NCBI GenBank assembly: GCA_000719105.1
Contig: JODX01000001.1
Span: 434,001-498,000, forward strand
Direction: 5' to 3'
DNA length: 64,000 bases
Origin: Streptomyces sclerotialus
GTDB taxonomy: Bacteria > Actinomycetota > Actinomycetes > Streptomycetales > Streptomycetaceae
How positions within the stretch are numbered: position 1 is the first letter of the stretch; every line of letters begins with the position of its first letter. The position numbers were made by a program, and so were the translations under genes. The notes below the pieces were generated by a model. It did no database searches, had not been told where the DNA came from, and saw only the letters and a list, made by a program, of their open reading frames with translations. This document shows, in pieces, positions 44,451 through 52,835 of the stretch.

Positions 44451-45047
44451 GTGCCGGAGGACGTGGGGGGCATGCCGTTCTCTGACGGCTGGGAGCCCGA
44501 CGACGACCGCGACCGCGGGGGTGCGGACGAAGAGTTCGCCTCCGTGGTCTTCGACGAGGACTTCGTACGGGCGGCCGTGGTGCACGAGCCGACCGCTGTC
44601 GAACGCCTGCTCGCCGCCGCCCAGGCCCGCGCCGAGGCCCAGGAGGCCGAGGCGCGCCGGGCGCACACCAGACATCCGCGCGGCGACGACGAGCTCTACG
44701 ACGAGGGATTCGGGCCCGACGGTCCGGGCTACGGCCCCGACCGGGACCTGGACCACCTCGACGACGACAGCGAGATCCTCGAAGGCCGCTACGGAGCGCC
44801 GGGCCCCTACGGCAGGCAGACCCGCTGGCACCGGCCCGTGGCCTGGGTGCTCGCCCTCGTGATGGGCATCGGCATGGTCGCGCTCGCCTTCACGGCCGTC
44901 TACCGGGGAGCGTCCTCGGACAGCCGCGACGAGCAGGTGCCGCCCCCCGCCTCCACCACGGGCCTCGAACACGGAGTCGGTATGGCCCCCTCCGCATCGG
45001 CCGACTATTCCCAGCCGCCGGTGCCGGCGGTTCCGCGCACGCCCTGA
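44451..45047 (+). CDS. Single-pass membrane protein with acidic cytoplasmic half, FDEDF-motif paralogue 1
   Basis: 198 aa from GTG 44451. Residues 1-about 120 are strongly acidic and disordered, with a short conserved patch EEFASVVFDEDFVRAAVVHEP near 25-45. One membrane helix at about 128-148 (WVLALVMGIGMVALAFTAVY) is followed by a short Ser/Pro-rich outer tail. The patch SVVFDE-F-RAA recurs in the next gene, so the two are related. From memory, the S. coelicolor pair here (SCO2583/SCO2584 region) was linked to the spore-wall synthesising complex with MreB and PBP2. No enzymatic motif is visible. Confidence 0.8.
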   Translation: MPEDVGGMPFSDGWEPDDDRDRGGADEEFASVVFDEDFVRAAVVHEPTAVERLLAAAQARAEAQEAEARRAHTRHPRGDDELYDEGFGPDGPGYGPDRDLDHLDDDSEILEGRYGAPGPYGRQTRWHRPVAWVLALVMGIGMVALAFTAVYRGASSDSRDEQVPPPASTTGLEHGVGMAPSASADYSQPPVPAVPRTP

Positions 45048-45131
45048 GCCCCTTCCGTGCCCGTTCAGGGGCCGGTTGAGTGTCTGTCAGAAGTTGTCGT
45101 GCCAGGGCGTTTACCTGAAGCCCACGGGACC

Positions 45132-45137
45132 TACTCT
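45132..45137 (+). promoter_or_regulatory. Predicted -10 element (TACTCT) of the second FDESF protein gene
   Basis: TACTCT ends 6 nt before ATG 45144. This fixes 45144 as the start in place of frames opening further upstream. Confidence 0.55.
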
Positions 45138-45143
45138 GAAAGT

Positions 45144-46211
45144 ATGGGCGGACCAGGAGACCCACCTGAGGGGACACCCGAGGGCGCTCCCGGTGGTGGA
45201 GAGGACGAGTACCGGTCGGTCGTCTTCGACGAGTCGTTCATTCGTGCTGCCCGGCTGCAGGAGTCCTCCGCGCGGGAACGGCTGGGCGACCACGCCCCCG
45301 CCGTGCGCCACCGGGCCCCGCTGCGCCGCGGACTGTCCCGGCAGGCGCTGGTCCTCGTGGTGCTGATCGCCCTCGCCTTCGGCACCGCGGTCTACATGGG
45401 CGTGCGCAGTCCGTACGAGACCCCTGCCGCCGGCCCCGTCGAGCCGCTCCGGATGACGGTGATCCCGCTCGCCCCGCAGGACGCCGTGCCGGGATCCACG
45501 GACCCCGAGGCCCTGTACGAGCGGAGTCCCGCCGCGCAGTTCCGCATCGGCGCGAAGGGGATCACCATGCCCGCCACCCGGCGTACGGCGAACTTCTCCG
45601 AGAGCCAGGTCGTCGCGGCCCTGACCACGGCCAAGGAGTACCTCGTCGCCTCCGCGCTCGACCCCGAAGTGCTGAACGGCACGACCGTACGGCCTCCGCG
45701 GACCCTGCTGGACCCGGAGTTGCTGGACCAGTTCGACCAGAGCTTCGACCACCCCGTGGCCGACGGGCGGCACGCACCCACCGGATGGATGGTCCGTTTC
45801 GACCCCTCCCGCGTGGCACTCGCCGACTCCGGGATCCGCGTCCGGGGCACCCTCCAGGCCGCCGAGCTCGACTCCGGCACCCTCGAGGTCGTCGCCGACC
45901 ACGCCTACGTCTACGCGCTGCGGCCCGCCGGCGCGGGCGAGGAGGCCGCGGTCTCGCTGTTCACCGTCCGCCGTGAGCTGCACTTCCGCTTCCACGAGGA
46001 CGATCTGCGCGGCCACCAGACCGAGGTCGCCGTCTCCTATGTGCAGGCCGGCCCGCTCGCCTGCGCCGAGGACTCCGCGAACTACCTGCGGCCGCTGCTC
46101 GCGGGAGAGACGGCGAAGGCGGGCGGCCCGGCCGGCACGGACCCGTACGCGACGGGCGGCGCCACGGCCCTGTGCGGCTCGCTGGCGGGGAGCGCGCAGC
46201 CGGACGTCTGA
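45144..46211 (+). CDS. Membrane-anchored extracytoplasmic protein, FDESF-motif paralogue 2
   Basis: 355 aa from ATG 45144 (MGGPGDPPEGTPEG). The short cytoplasmic part carries YRSVVFDESFIRAARLQESSARERL (about 22-46), matching the preceding gene. One helix at about 66-85 (ALVLVVLIALAFGTAVYMGV) precedes an outer domain of about 260 residues with alternating beta and helix and one probable Cys pair (near GPLACAED and TALCGS). No known catalytic motif was found. The shared inner patch suggests that both proteins bind the same cytoplasmic partner, perhaps the cell-wall machinery. Confidence 0.8.
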   Translation: MGGPGDPPEGTPEGAPGGGEDEYRSVVFDESFIRAARLQESSARERLGDHAPAVRHRAPLRRGLSRQALVLVVLIALAFGTAVYMGVRSPYETPAAGPVEPLRMTVIPLAPQDAVPGSTDPEALYERSPAAQFRIGAKGITMPATRRTANFSESQVVAALTTAKEYLVASALDPEVLNGTTVRPPRTLLDPELLDQFDQSFDHPVADGRHAPTGWMVRFDPSRVALADSGIRVRGTLQAAELDSGTLEVVADHAYVYALRPAGAGEEAAVSLFTVRRELHFRFHEDDLRGHQTEVAVSYVQAGPLACAEDSANYLRPLLAGETAKAGGPAGTDPYATGGATALCGSLAGSAQPDV

Positions 46212-46239
46212 CACCGGCCCGGGGCCGCCCGGCCGTTCG

Positions 46240-47343
46240 TCACTCCCCGCCGGGCCGCCCGTCCTGCGGCCGGTCCTCGCCCGCGCCGCCGGTACCGCCG
46301 CTGCCGCCGCCGGTGAAGCCGCCGAAGCCGCGCCGCACCCGGCCGCCGAGGTCGCCCGCCCCGCCCGCGATGTCGCTGACCAGCTTCATCAGCGGGTCCT
46401 TCGAGCTCTTGACGCCGTCGGCGTAGCTGGCCGCCGACTGCCGGAAGGAGTCGGTCACCGAGGTGTCCTTGTCCTCGCTGCGCCGCGGGTAGTGGCCGTC
46501 CATGATCCGCTGGAAGTCACGGGAGTCGGCCCACTTCTTCAGCTCGGCCGCGCGCACGGCGGCGAAGGGGTGGGAGCGGGGCAGCACGTTCAGGATCTTC
46601 AGCACGGAGTCGCGCAGATCGCCCCCGGCCTCGTACTCCTCGGCCTGCGCGAGGAACGCGTCCACGTTCATCTCGTGCAGGTGGTTGCCGCCCGCGAGCT
46701 TCATCAGGCCGCGCATCGAGGCCTGCAGGTCCTGCCCGACCAGCAGGCCCGCGCGGTCCGCGGACAGCTCCGACTTGCGGAACCACTCGCGCAGCGCGGT
46801 CACGATCGCCATGATCGCGAGGTTGCCGAGCGGGATCCACGCCACCCGCACGGCCAGGCTGGTCAGGAAGAGCAGCACCGTGCGGTAGACGGCGTGGCCG
46901 GACAGCGCGTGGCCCACCTCGTGGCCGACGACCGCCCGCATCTCCTCCTCGTCCAGCAGTTCGACGAGTCCGGTGGTGACGACGATGATCGGCTCGTCCA
47001 GGCCGATGCACATCGCGTTCGGCTGCGGGTCCTGGTTGACGTACATCGGCGGGACCTTCTCCAGGTCCAGGATGTAGCAGGCGTCCCGCAGCATGTCGTG
47101 CAGGTGCGGGAACTGCTCGTCCGACACCCGTACCGAGTCGGACAGGAACAGCAGGCGCAGGCTGCGCTCGGGCAGCAGACCGCTGAGTGCCTTGAAGACC
47201 GTGTCGAAGCCGCTGAGCTTGCGCAACGCCACCAGGGCCGAGCGGTCCGCAGGGTGCTCGTACGCGCGCGAGGAGATGTCCTCGAAGCGCCTGCGGCTCC
47301 TGCTCGGCAGGTGACCGTTCTGCTCGTGGCTGCCGTCGGACAT
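46240..47343 (-). CDS. M48-family zinc metalloprotease
   Basis: 367 aa from ATG 47341-47343, which has GGGGGAA upstream; ATG 47353-47355 is an alternative adding MGEH. Zinc site HEVGH at 141-145 with the third ligand region SELSADRAG (about 191-198). Two hydrophobic segments (about 155-170 and 172-188) just after HEVGH match the HtpX/M48 layout. The C-terminal about 60 residues are Gly-rich. M48 proteases clear misfolded membrane proteins. It is convergent with the FDESF gene. Confidence 0.88.
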   Translation of the reverse strand: MSDGSHEQNGHLPSRSRRRFEDISSRAYEHPADRSALVALRKLSGFDTVFKALSGLLPERSLRLLFLSDSVRVSDEQFPHLHDMLRDACYILDLEKVPPMYVNQDPQPNAMCIGLDEPIIVVTTGLVELLDEEEMRAVVGHEVGHALSGHAVYRTVLLFLTSLAVRVAWIPLGNLAIMAIVTALREWFRKSELSADRAGLLVGQDLQASMRGLMKLAGGNHLHEMNVDAFLAQAEEYEAGGDLRDSVLKILNVLPRSHPFAAVRAAELKKWADSRDFQRIMDGHYPRRSEDKDTSVTDSFRQSAASYADGVKSSKDPLMKLVSDIAGGAGDLGGRVRRGFGGFTGGGSGGTGGAGEDRPQDGRPGGE

Positions 47344-47441
47344 GTGTTCCCCCATGTGTCTGATTGCCCATTGCCCCCGAAGCGGTGTCCAGCCTAGGCG
47401 GAGTTACCGTGGCAGGGCAGCACACTGTTAGGAGCGATCCC

Positions 47442-47603
47442 ATGGAGCACACCCCTGCCATCTGGCTTCCCCAGGCCGTGGCCGCCGCCGAGGAGCAGGG
47501 CATGGGCAACAACATGTTCCGCGTCCTGCTGGTCGTGATGATCGTGGGCTCCGTCCTGGGCGCCTGGTTCCTGCTGCGGGGATATCGCGGGGATGACGAC
47601 TAG
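47442..47603 (+). CDS. 53-aa single-pass membrane protein
   Basis: ATG 47442 with TAGGAG 7 nt upstream. [21 protein letters not shown] is followed by a helix at about 25-45 ([20 protein letters not shown]) and RGYRGDDD. It is divergent from the M48 gene. The function is unknown. Confidence 0.7.
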   Translation: MEHTPAIWLPQAVAAAEEQGMGNNMFRVLLVVMIVGSVLGAWFLLRGYRGDDD

Positions 47604-47734
47604 AGTCCGTTCACCGCGCGTCCGGCGGGCAGCGACCGCCAACGGCGAGGTCGGCGTGAGCGCTGCGGAGGTGCCCGCTTACGATGGGCCGGAGTCTTCA
47701 TCCCGATCCCACACCCGGATAGGTCCTGCCGACG

Positions 47735-47902
47735 ATGAGCTTCCACAGCACCGCAGCCCAGTTGGTCACTCTCGCCGCCGAGGGCGAGGAGCACCACGGC
47801 GGCAACCACGCGAGCCTCAACCCCTACCTGACCGGCATCGGAGCCTTCGTCGTCCTGATGCTCCTGCTGTGGGTCACCACGCGTTTCAACCGGGACCGCT
47901 GA
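47735..47902 (+). CDS. 55-aa single-pass membrane protein upstream of nadD
   Basis: ATG 47735 to TGA 47902. His/Glu-rich start ([18 protein letters not shown]), helix at about 32-49 ([18 protein letters not shown]) and a basic end FNRDR. It has the same size and shape as the 53-aa protein just before it. Ribosome site weak (AGG). It ends 59 bp before nadD. Confidence 0.65.
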   Translation: MSFHSTAAQLVTLAAEGEEHHGGNHASLNPYLTGIGAFVVLMLLLWVTTRFNRDR

Positions 47903-47961
47903 AACCCCGCAAAAAGACGTTCGACGAGAGCGCGTCGAACGGGCCGGTAGGGTCTGCACGC

Positions 47962-48738
47962 ATGGGAGAGCAGGAAATGCCTACCGGCCCGGAGCACACC
48001 TCGGCGAACGGCCGGGCGCAGGACACGGCGCACCGCGCCGACGGCGGGCCGGACCACCACCCGGGCGACCGTACGGACCGGGCGGCCGATCGGGTGATCC
48101 GCCCCGGTGACGCTCCCGGCACCCACACCGTTCCCGGCCCCACGGATCCGCGCCGGCGCCGCCTCGGCGTCATGGGCGGCACGTTCGACCCGATCCACAA
48201 CGGTCACCTCGTCGCGGCCCAGGAGGTCGCCGCGCGGTACCACCTCGACGAGGTCGTGTTCGTACCGACCGGAGAGCCCTGGCAGAAGTCCCACCGCCAT
48301 GTCTCCGCGGCCGAGGACCGCTATCTGATGACGGTCATCGCGACCGCCGAGAACCCGCAGTTCTCCGTGAGCCGCATCGACATCGACCGCGGCGGTCCCA
48401 CCTACACCACGGACACCCTGCGCGATCTGCGCCGGCTCAACCCCGACACGGACCTCTTCTTCATCACCGGCGCCGACGCGCTGTCCCAGATCCTGACCTG
48501 GCGCGACACGGACGAGTTGTTCTCCCTCGCGCACTTCATCGGCGTCACCCGCCCCGGCCACGTCCTGGCCGACCCGGGCCTGCCCGCCGGAGGCGTCTCG
48601 CTCGTCGAGGTCCCGGCCCTGGCCATCTCGTCCACAGACTGCCGTGCGAGAGTCGCGAAGGGCGATCCCGTCTGGTATCTGGTGCCGGACGGTGTGGTGC
48701 GCTACATCGACAAGCGTGAGCTGTACCGCGGCGAGTGA
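47962..48738 (+). CDS. nadD: Nicotinate-nucleotide adenylyltransferase with N-terminal extension
   Basis: 258 aa from ATG 47962, with TAGGGT 8 nt upstream suggesting a leaderless start. The enzyme proper begins at about residue 66 with [16 protein letters not shown] (H79, H82); ATG 48172 would give the normal about 190-aa form. The C-terminal adenylyltransferase motif is [13 protein letters not shown]. The first about 65 residues are polar and His/Asp/Pro-rich with no fold. It makes deamido-NAD from nicotinate mononucleotide and ATP. Its stop overlaps the GTG at 48735 of the LCP frame, though that gene probably starts at 48756. Confidence 0.92.
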   Translation: MGEQEMPTGPEHTSANGRAQDTAHRADGGPDHHPGDRTDRAADRVIRPGDAPGTHTVPGPTDPRRRRLGVMGGTFDPIHNGHLVAAQEVAARYHLDEVVFVPTGEPWQKSHRHVSAAEDRYLMTVIATAENPQFSVSRIDIDRGGPTYTTDTLRDLRRLNPDTDLFFITGADALSQILTWRDTDELFSLAHFIGVTRPGHVLADPGLPAGGVSLVEVPALAISSTDCRARVAKGDPVWYLVPDGVVRYIDKRELYRGE

Positions 48739-48755
48739 GCCGAGAGGGGCACCGG

Positions 48756-50570
48756 GTGAACGACCGATACGACGCCGGCCACGGGGGCGACCAGTACGAA
48801 CTCGTCGGTTACGACGAGTTCGGGCAGCCTGTGTACCGGCAGGTGCCCGCCCAGCACTCCCCGCACGGGTACGACCCCTACGGGACGCAGTCCCAGCAGC
48901 CCCAGGGGTACGGCTACGACCCGTACGCGACCGCCGCGCAGCAGCAGACGGCGCCGTACGACACGGGCCGGCAGCACGGATCCTCCTACGACCCGGCCCA
49001 GGCTCCCCCGTCACCGGCCGCCTTCCAGGACCCGTACGGGAACGGTTACGGCGGGGAGGCGGGCGGGGGAACCGGCCCCGGATACGGCGGCTACGACCCG
49101 TACGGGCACAGCGCCGGCACCGGACAGCAGACGTACACCTCCGCCCCGCAGCAGCAGCACGCCGCCGAGCAGACCGCCCACATCCCGCACCAGGCGGGTC
49201 CCCCGGAGAGCGCGGGGCAGGACGGGCCGAGACCGGGCCACCGGCCGGACGACGGCCTCCGATCGGGTGAGCGGGCGGGCCGCGACGGTGAAGAGGCGTA
49301 CCACACCGAGCAGTTCGCCTTCGTCGAGGAGCCCGACGGCGACTCCGAGGACGTGATCGACTGGCTGGCGTTCACCGAGAACCGCACCGAACGCCGCGAG
49401 GAGGCCAAACGCCGGGCCCGCAGCCGGCTCATCGCCCTGGCCGTGGTGCTGGCCCTGGTCGCGGCCGGCGGCGTCGGCTACCTCTGGTTCACGGGCGCGC
49501 TGCCCGGCTCGTCCACGGAGAAGAAGGGCGGCACGACGACCGCCGCGGGCGCCCAGAAACGTCACGTCCTCGTCGTCCACCTGCACAACACCGGCTCGGA
49601 CGACACCTCCACGGCGCTGCTCGTGAACAACACCACCACCGAGCGGGGCGCCACCGTCCTGCTGCCCGACTCCCTCGCGCTGACCGACGACGAGGGCAGC
49701 ACCACCACCCTCGCCAAGTCCGTGGACGACGACGGCACCTCCGGTACCCGCGACGCGCTGGACACCGTCCTGGGCACCGACATCGAGGGCACCTGGCGCC
49801 TCGACACCCCGTACCTGAACAACCTCGTCGAACTCGTCGGCAACATCGAGATCGACACCGACACCGACGTGCCCGACCCGGACGCCAAGAAGGGCCAGGC
49901 CCCGCTGGTCAGCAAGGGGGAGGCGCAGACCCTCAGCGGCAAGACGGCCGTCGCGTACGCCACCTACCGGGCGGCGGGCGAGTCCGAGACCGCGCAGCTC
50001 GAGCGGTTCGGCCAGGTGATGCAGGGCGTGCTCCGCAAACTGTCCTCGGACGCGCAGGCCGCCACGGTCACCATGCAGACCCTGGGCCAGATCCTCGACC
50101 CCCCGCTGACCGACAGCGACCTCGGGACCTTCCTCGCGGGGCTCGCCGAACGGGCCAAGGGCGGCGACTACGAGACCGCCCTGCTGCCGGTCCAGGAGGA
50201 CGGCACGCTCGGCGCCGAGGCCGCGGACAGCGTGGTGAAGGACCTGCTCGGCGGCACGGCCAAGAGCCCCGAGGCGGGCGACGCCGTCCGGGTCGGCATC
50301 AGGAACGCCACCGGCGACAAGGACGCCACCGAACAGGCCCGCGTGGTGCTGCTCAACGGCGGCTACACCTTCCTCGACGCGGGCACCGCCTCCGCCGAGA
50401 CCTCGTCCAAGGTCACGTACGCCGACGCCGCGAGCAAGGAGGACGCGACCGAGGTCGCCAAGACCCTCGGCCTGCCGGCCGGCAGCGTGACCAAGGGCGA
50501 CACCACCTCCAACGCCGACGTCTCGGTCGTCCTCGGCCAGGACTACGACGTGTCCGGTTCCTCCGGGTGA
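48756..50570 (+). CDS. Divergent LytR-CpsA-Psr (LCP) family protein with LytR_C domain
   Basis: 604 aa from GTG 48756, preceded by GAGAGGGG. Residues 1-about 215 are Tyr/Gly/Gln/Pro-rich cytoplasmic repeats (YDPYG, QQP). One helix at about 222-243 (LIALAVVLALVAAGGVGYLWF). The outer domain (about 260-460) has the LCP order: target-count strand HVLVVHLHNTGSDDTSTALLV, TVLLPDSLAL where LCP enzymes have SIPRD, and YATYRAAGESETAQLERFGQVM where they have YVR-R...D-R-RQ. A LytR_C domain (about 508-600, VRVGIRNATG) closes it. LCP enzymes attach polyprenyl-linked glycopolymers to peptidoglycan. I believe this matches S. coelicolor SCO2578 (PdtA, polydiglycosylphosphate transfer), unverified. Confidence 0.82.
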   Translation: MNDRYDAGHGGDQYELVGYDEFGQPVYRQVPAQHSPHGYDPYGTQSQQPQGYGYDPYATAAQQQTAPYDTGRQHGSSYDPAQAPPSPAAFQDPYGNGYGGEAGGGTGPGYGGYDPYGHSAGTGQQTYTSAPQQQHAAEQTAHIPHQAGPPESAGQDGPRPGHRPDDGLRSGERAGRDGEEAYHTEQFAFVEEPDGDSEDVIDWLAFTENRTERREEAKRRARSRLIALAVVLALVAAGGVGYLWFTGALPGSSTEKKGGTTTAAGAQKRHVLVVHLHNTGSDDTSTALLVNNTTTERGATVLLPDSLALTDDEGSTTTLAKSVDDDGTSGTRDALDTVLGTDIEGTWRLDTPYLNNLVELVGNIEIDTDTDVPDPDAKKGQAPLVSKGEAQTLSGKTAVAYATYRAAGESETAQLERFGQVMQGVLRKLSSDAQAATVTMQTLGQILDPPLTDSDLGTFLAGLAERAKGGDYETALLPVQEDGTLGAEAADSVVKDLLGGTAKSPEAGDAVRVGIRNATGDKDATEQARVVLLNGGYTFLDAGTASAETSSKVTYADAASKEDATEVAKTLGLPAGSVTKGDTTSNADVSVVLGQDYDVSGSSG

Positions 50571-50679
50571 CGGACGGGCGAATCCCGGGCGGCGGTAACC
50601 GCTGGGGTGGTACCGGCGGTCCGTGAGACCCTTGAGGCAGCCCTTGAGGGTTCACCGACCGCCGACCGAAAGCCACGTA

Positions 50680-51126
50680 GTGACCGCCACTGACCGTTCT
50701 CTCGAGCTCATCAACACCGCCGCCCAGGCGGCCGCCGACAAGCTCGCGCACGACGTCATCGCGTACGACGTCAGCGATGTCCTGTCCATCACGGACGCCT
50801 TCCTCCTCGCGTCCGCGCCCAACGACCGCCAGGTCAAGTCCATCGTCGACGAGATCGAGGAGCGGCTGAACAAGGAGCTCGGCGCCAAGCCCGTGCGTCG
50901 CGAGGGCGACCGCGAGGCCCGCTGGATCCTGCTCGACTACGTCGACATCGTGGTGCATGTCCAGCACAGCGAGGAGCGTGTCTTCTACGCCCTGGAGCGG
51001 CTGTGGAAGGACTGCCCCGAGCTGGACCTGCCCGCCGACGCCAAGGCCACCCGCGGCAAGGCGGAGGAGCACGCCCGCCTGGAGGCCGCCGAGGACGCGG
51101 CCGGACCGGGCGGGGAGCCGCGGTGA
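50680..51126 (+). CDS. rsfS: Ribosomal silencing factor RsfS
   Basis: 148 aa from GTG 50680 (MTATDRSLELINTAAQAAADKLAHDVIAYDVSDV). It contains LSITDAFLLASAPNDRQVKSIVDEIEE and REGDREARWILLDYVDIVVHVQHSEERVFYALERLWKD, the core of the Iojap/RsfS family that binds L14 and blocks subunit joining in starved cells. The C-terminal 30 residues are Ala/Glu-rich. It follows nadD-LCP in the common nadD-rsfS order and overlaps the phosphatase start by four bases. Confidence 0.95.
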   Translation: MTATDRSLELINTAAQAAADKLAHDVIAYDVSDVLSITDAFLLASAPNDRQVKSIVDEIEERLNKELGAKPVRREGDREARWILLDYVDIVVHVQHSEERVFYALERLWKDCPELDLPADAKATRGKAEEHARLEAAEDAAGPGGEPR

Positions 51127-51800
51127 GCGCGGTTCCCGGCATAGACGCGGCCGACCGCGCCTCGCAGCGCGGCCGGCGCGTCATCCTCTGGCGGCACGGC
51201 CAGACCTCGTGGAACGTGGAGCGCCGGTTCCAGGGCACCACGGACATCGACCTCACCGAGACCGGCACGGCCCAGGCCCGGCGCGCCGCCCGGCTGCTCG
51301 CCTCCCTGCGGCCCCACGCCATCGTCGCCTCGGACCTGCGGCGCGCCGCCGACACGGCCGCCGAACTCGCCGCGCTCACCGGTCTGCGGGTCACCCACGA
51401 GGAGGGCCTGCGCGAGACCTACGCGGGCGTCTGGCAGGGGCTGACGCACGAGGAGATCATCGAGCGGTACGGCGACGAGTACGCCGCCTGGAAGCGCGGT
51501 GAGCCGGTCCGCCGCGGCGGGGGCGAACTGGAGACCGAGGTCGCCGACCGCGCGGCCCCCGTGGTGCTGCGGCACGCCGACAAGCTGCCGCCGGGCGGCA
51601 CCCTCGTGGTGGTCAGCCACGGCGGCACCATCCGCACCACCATCGGGCGTCTCCTGGGCCTGGAGTCCCACCACTGGGAGAGCCTCGGCGGCCTCACGAA
51701 CTGCTGCTGGTCCGTCCTCGGCGAGGGCGCCCGTGGCTGGCGCCTGCTGGAGCACAACGCCGGCACGCTGCCGGAGCCGGTGCTCGGCGACGACGACTGA
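51123..51800 (+). CDS. Histidine phosphatase (phosphoglycerate mutase-like)
   Basis: 225 aa from GTG 51123, overlapping rsfS (GTGA). The catalytic RHG motif is R24-H25-G26 in ILWRHGQTSWNVERRFQG; the second His is in VVVSHGGTIRTTIG. ASDLRRAADTAAELA and EEGLRETYAGVWQGL are typical of broad-specificity phosphatases, not of glycolytic mutase. Substrate unknown; translational coupling to rsfS suggests co-regulated expression. Confidence 0.9.
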   Translation: MSAVPGIDAADRASQRGRRVILWRHGQTSWNVERRFQGTTDIDLTETGTAQARRAARLLASLRPHAIVASDLRRAADTAAELAALTGLRVTHEEGLRETYAGVWQGLTHEEIIERYGDEYAAWKRGEPVRRGGGELETEVADRAAPVVLRHADKLPPGGTLVVVSHGGTIRTTIGRLLGLESHHWESLGGLTNCCWSVLGEGARGWRLLEHNAGTLPEPVLGDDD

Positions 51801-51866
51801 CGTCGGCCGGGGAGTGTCCCGGGCGCCCGTCGGGACCCGGATTTCACTTTCCGGCTGGTCGCAGGC

Positions 51867-51872
51867 TAAAGT
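51867..51872 (+). promoter_or_regulatory. Likely -10 element of tRNA-Ala copy 1
   Basis: TAAAGT lies 61 bp before the tRNA, with TTCACT about 18 bp upstream of it. Confidence 0.45.
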
Positions 51873-51932
51873 TCTTCTTGTTCGCCCCGCCGAGCGGGAA
51901 GCGAAACGACATGCGGCCCGGCCGCGTGGCAA

Positions 51933-52005
51933 GGGGCTATAGCTCAGTTGGTAGAGCGCCTGCATGGCATGCAGGAGGTCAGGAGTTCAATTCTCCTTAG
52001 CTCCA
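51933..52005 (+). tRNA. tRNA-Ala (anticodon GGC), copy 1
   Basis: 73 nt. GGGGCTA pairs with TAGCTCC, giving the G3:U70 wobble that identifies alanine tRNAs, with discriminator A. Anticodon loop ATGGCAT (GGC) in the CCTGC/GCAGG stem. CCA is not encoded. Identical to 52758-52830. Confidence 0.97.
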
Positions 52006-52021
52006 CAGATCGGTGACGAGG

Positions 52022-52053
52022 ATCCCGTTCCCCCTCAGGGGAACGGGATTTTT
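52022..52053 (+). terminator. Rho-independent terminator after tRNA-Ala copy 1
   Basis: A 12-bp stem ATCCCGTTCCCC/GGGGAACGGGAT with a CTCA loop is followed by TTTT, a rare classic intrinsic terminator in this genome. Confidence 0.85.
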
Positions 52054-52272
52054 CGTATGCCCGTGTCGTGGGTGCGGTCGGGTTGAGCTGCCCGCGCCCG
52101 CGCTTCGTATACCTGTGCGGACGCCCTTCTCGCGTGCGCGTACGCACTGGTCGGAACGGCACTGCCGGGTGCCGTGTCCGGACTGGTACGAAGGCGTCGC
52201 TGACCGTATTGGTCCGGCCGTGGCAGAATCAAACGGCCGGCAGGGGGCACGGCCCGACGGGAGGGAGAGGCG

Positions 52273-52389
52273 ATGCCCGGGAGCACTCTGGACTGCCCTT
52301 CGTGCGGGTCGCTCCATGTCGCCCAAGTCCTCGGAGACAACGGGGGAATCTCTTACGTGTGCACGACCTGCGGCCACAGCTGGAGCTGA
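52273..52389 (+). CDS. 38-aa zinc-ribbon protein
   Basis: ATG 52273 after GAGGGAGAGG. Two CxxC pairs (DCPSCGS at 8-11 and VCTTCGH at 30-33) in a 38-residue protein make a minimal zinc ribbon. It lies 3 nt upstream of a second small Cys-pair gene, so they form one unit between the two tRNA-Ala genes. The function is unknown. Confidence 0.7.
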   Translation: MPGSTLDCPSCGSLHVAQVLGDNGGISYVCTTCGHSWS

Positions 52390-52392
52390 TCG

Positions 52393-52626
52393 ATGGGTGC
52401 GCACAGGAGGAAATGCGACTGGTGCGGCAGCGGCACGCCGATCGTCCGCGACATGGAGCCCGTCCACCCCGACTACCAGTACTGGTGCGAGGAGTGCGCG
52501 CGGGCGCTGATCATAAAAGGCGACCCCATCGAGACGTACCGCGAGCTGGAGGGGGAGCCGATCTACGGCCGGCTCCTGGAGGAGCACTGCACGCTCAAGC
52601 GGTTCTATTCGTTCGTGACGGCCTGA
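52393..52626 (+). CDS. 77-aa protein with two CxxC pairs
   Basis: ATG 52393, 3 nt after the 38-aa gene. KCDWCGSGTP (Cys8, Cys11) and YWCEECARAL (Cys32, Cys35) can bind one zinc. The C-terminal half (DPIETYRELEGEPIYGRLLEEHCTLKRFYSF) is polar and helical. The function is unknown; nucleic-acid or protein binding is the usual role for such ribbons. Confidence 0.75.
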   Translation: MGAHRRKCDWCGSGTPIVRDMEPVHPDYQYWCEECARALIIKGDPIETYRELEGEPIYGRLLEEHCTLKRFYSFVTA

Positions 52627-52706
52627 CCCTTGTGGCGGGGCGACCCGAAAAATCGGGCGAACCGGACGGAGCGGAAACGATTTGGTGGTTCACCCCGGTG
52701 ACCGTG

Positions 52707-52712
52707 TAATGT
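52707..52712 (+). promoter_or_regulatory. Likely -10 element of tRNA-Ala copy 2
   Basis: TAATGT lies 46 bp before the tRNA, with TTGGTG about 19 bp upstream of it. Confidence 0.45.
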
Positions 52713-52757
52713 TGGCTTCGCCGCCGGGGAAACCGGGCGGAACGCGGAACACCGCAA

Positions 52758-52830
52758 GGGGCTATAGCTCAGTTGGTAGAGCGCCTGCATGGCATGCAGG
52801 AGGTCAGGAGTTCAATTCTCCTTAGCTCCA
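52758..52830 (+). tRNA. tRNA-Ala (anticodon GGC), copy 2
   Basis: Base-for-base identical to the copy at 51933; identity extends 4 bases on each side (51929-52009 against 52754-52834). No encoded CCA. Confidence 0.97.
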
Positions 52831-52835
52831 CAGAA

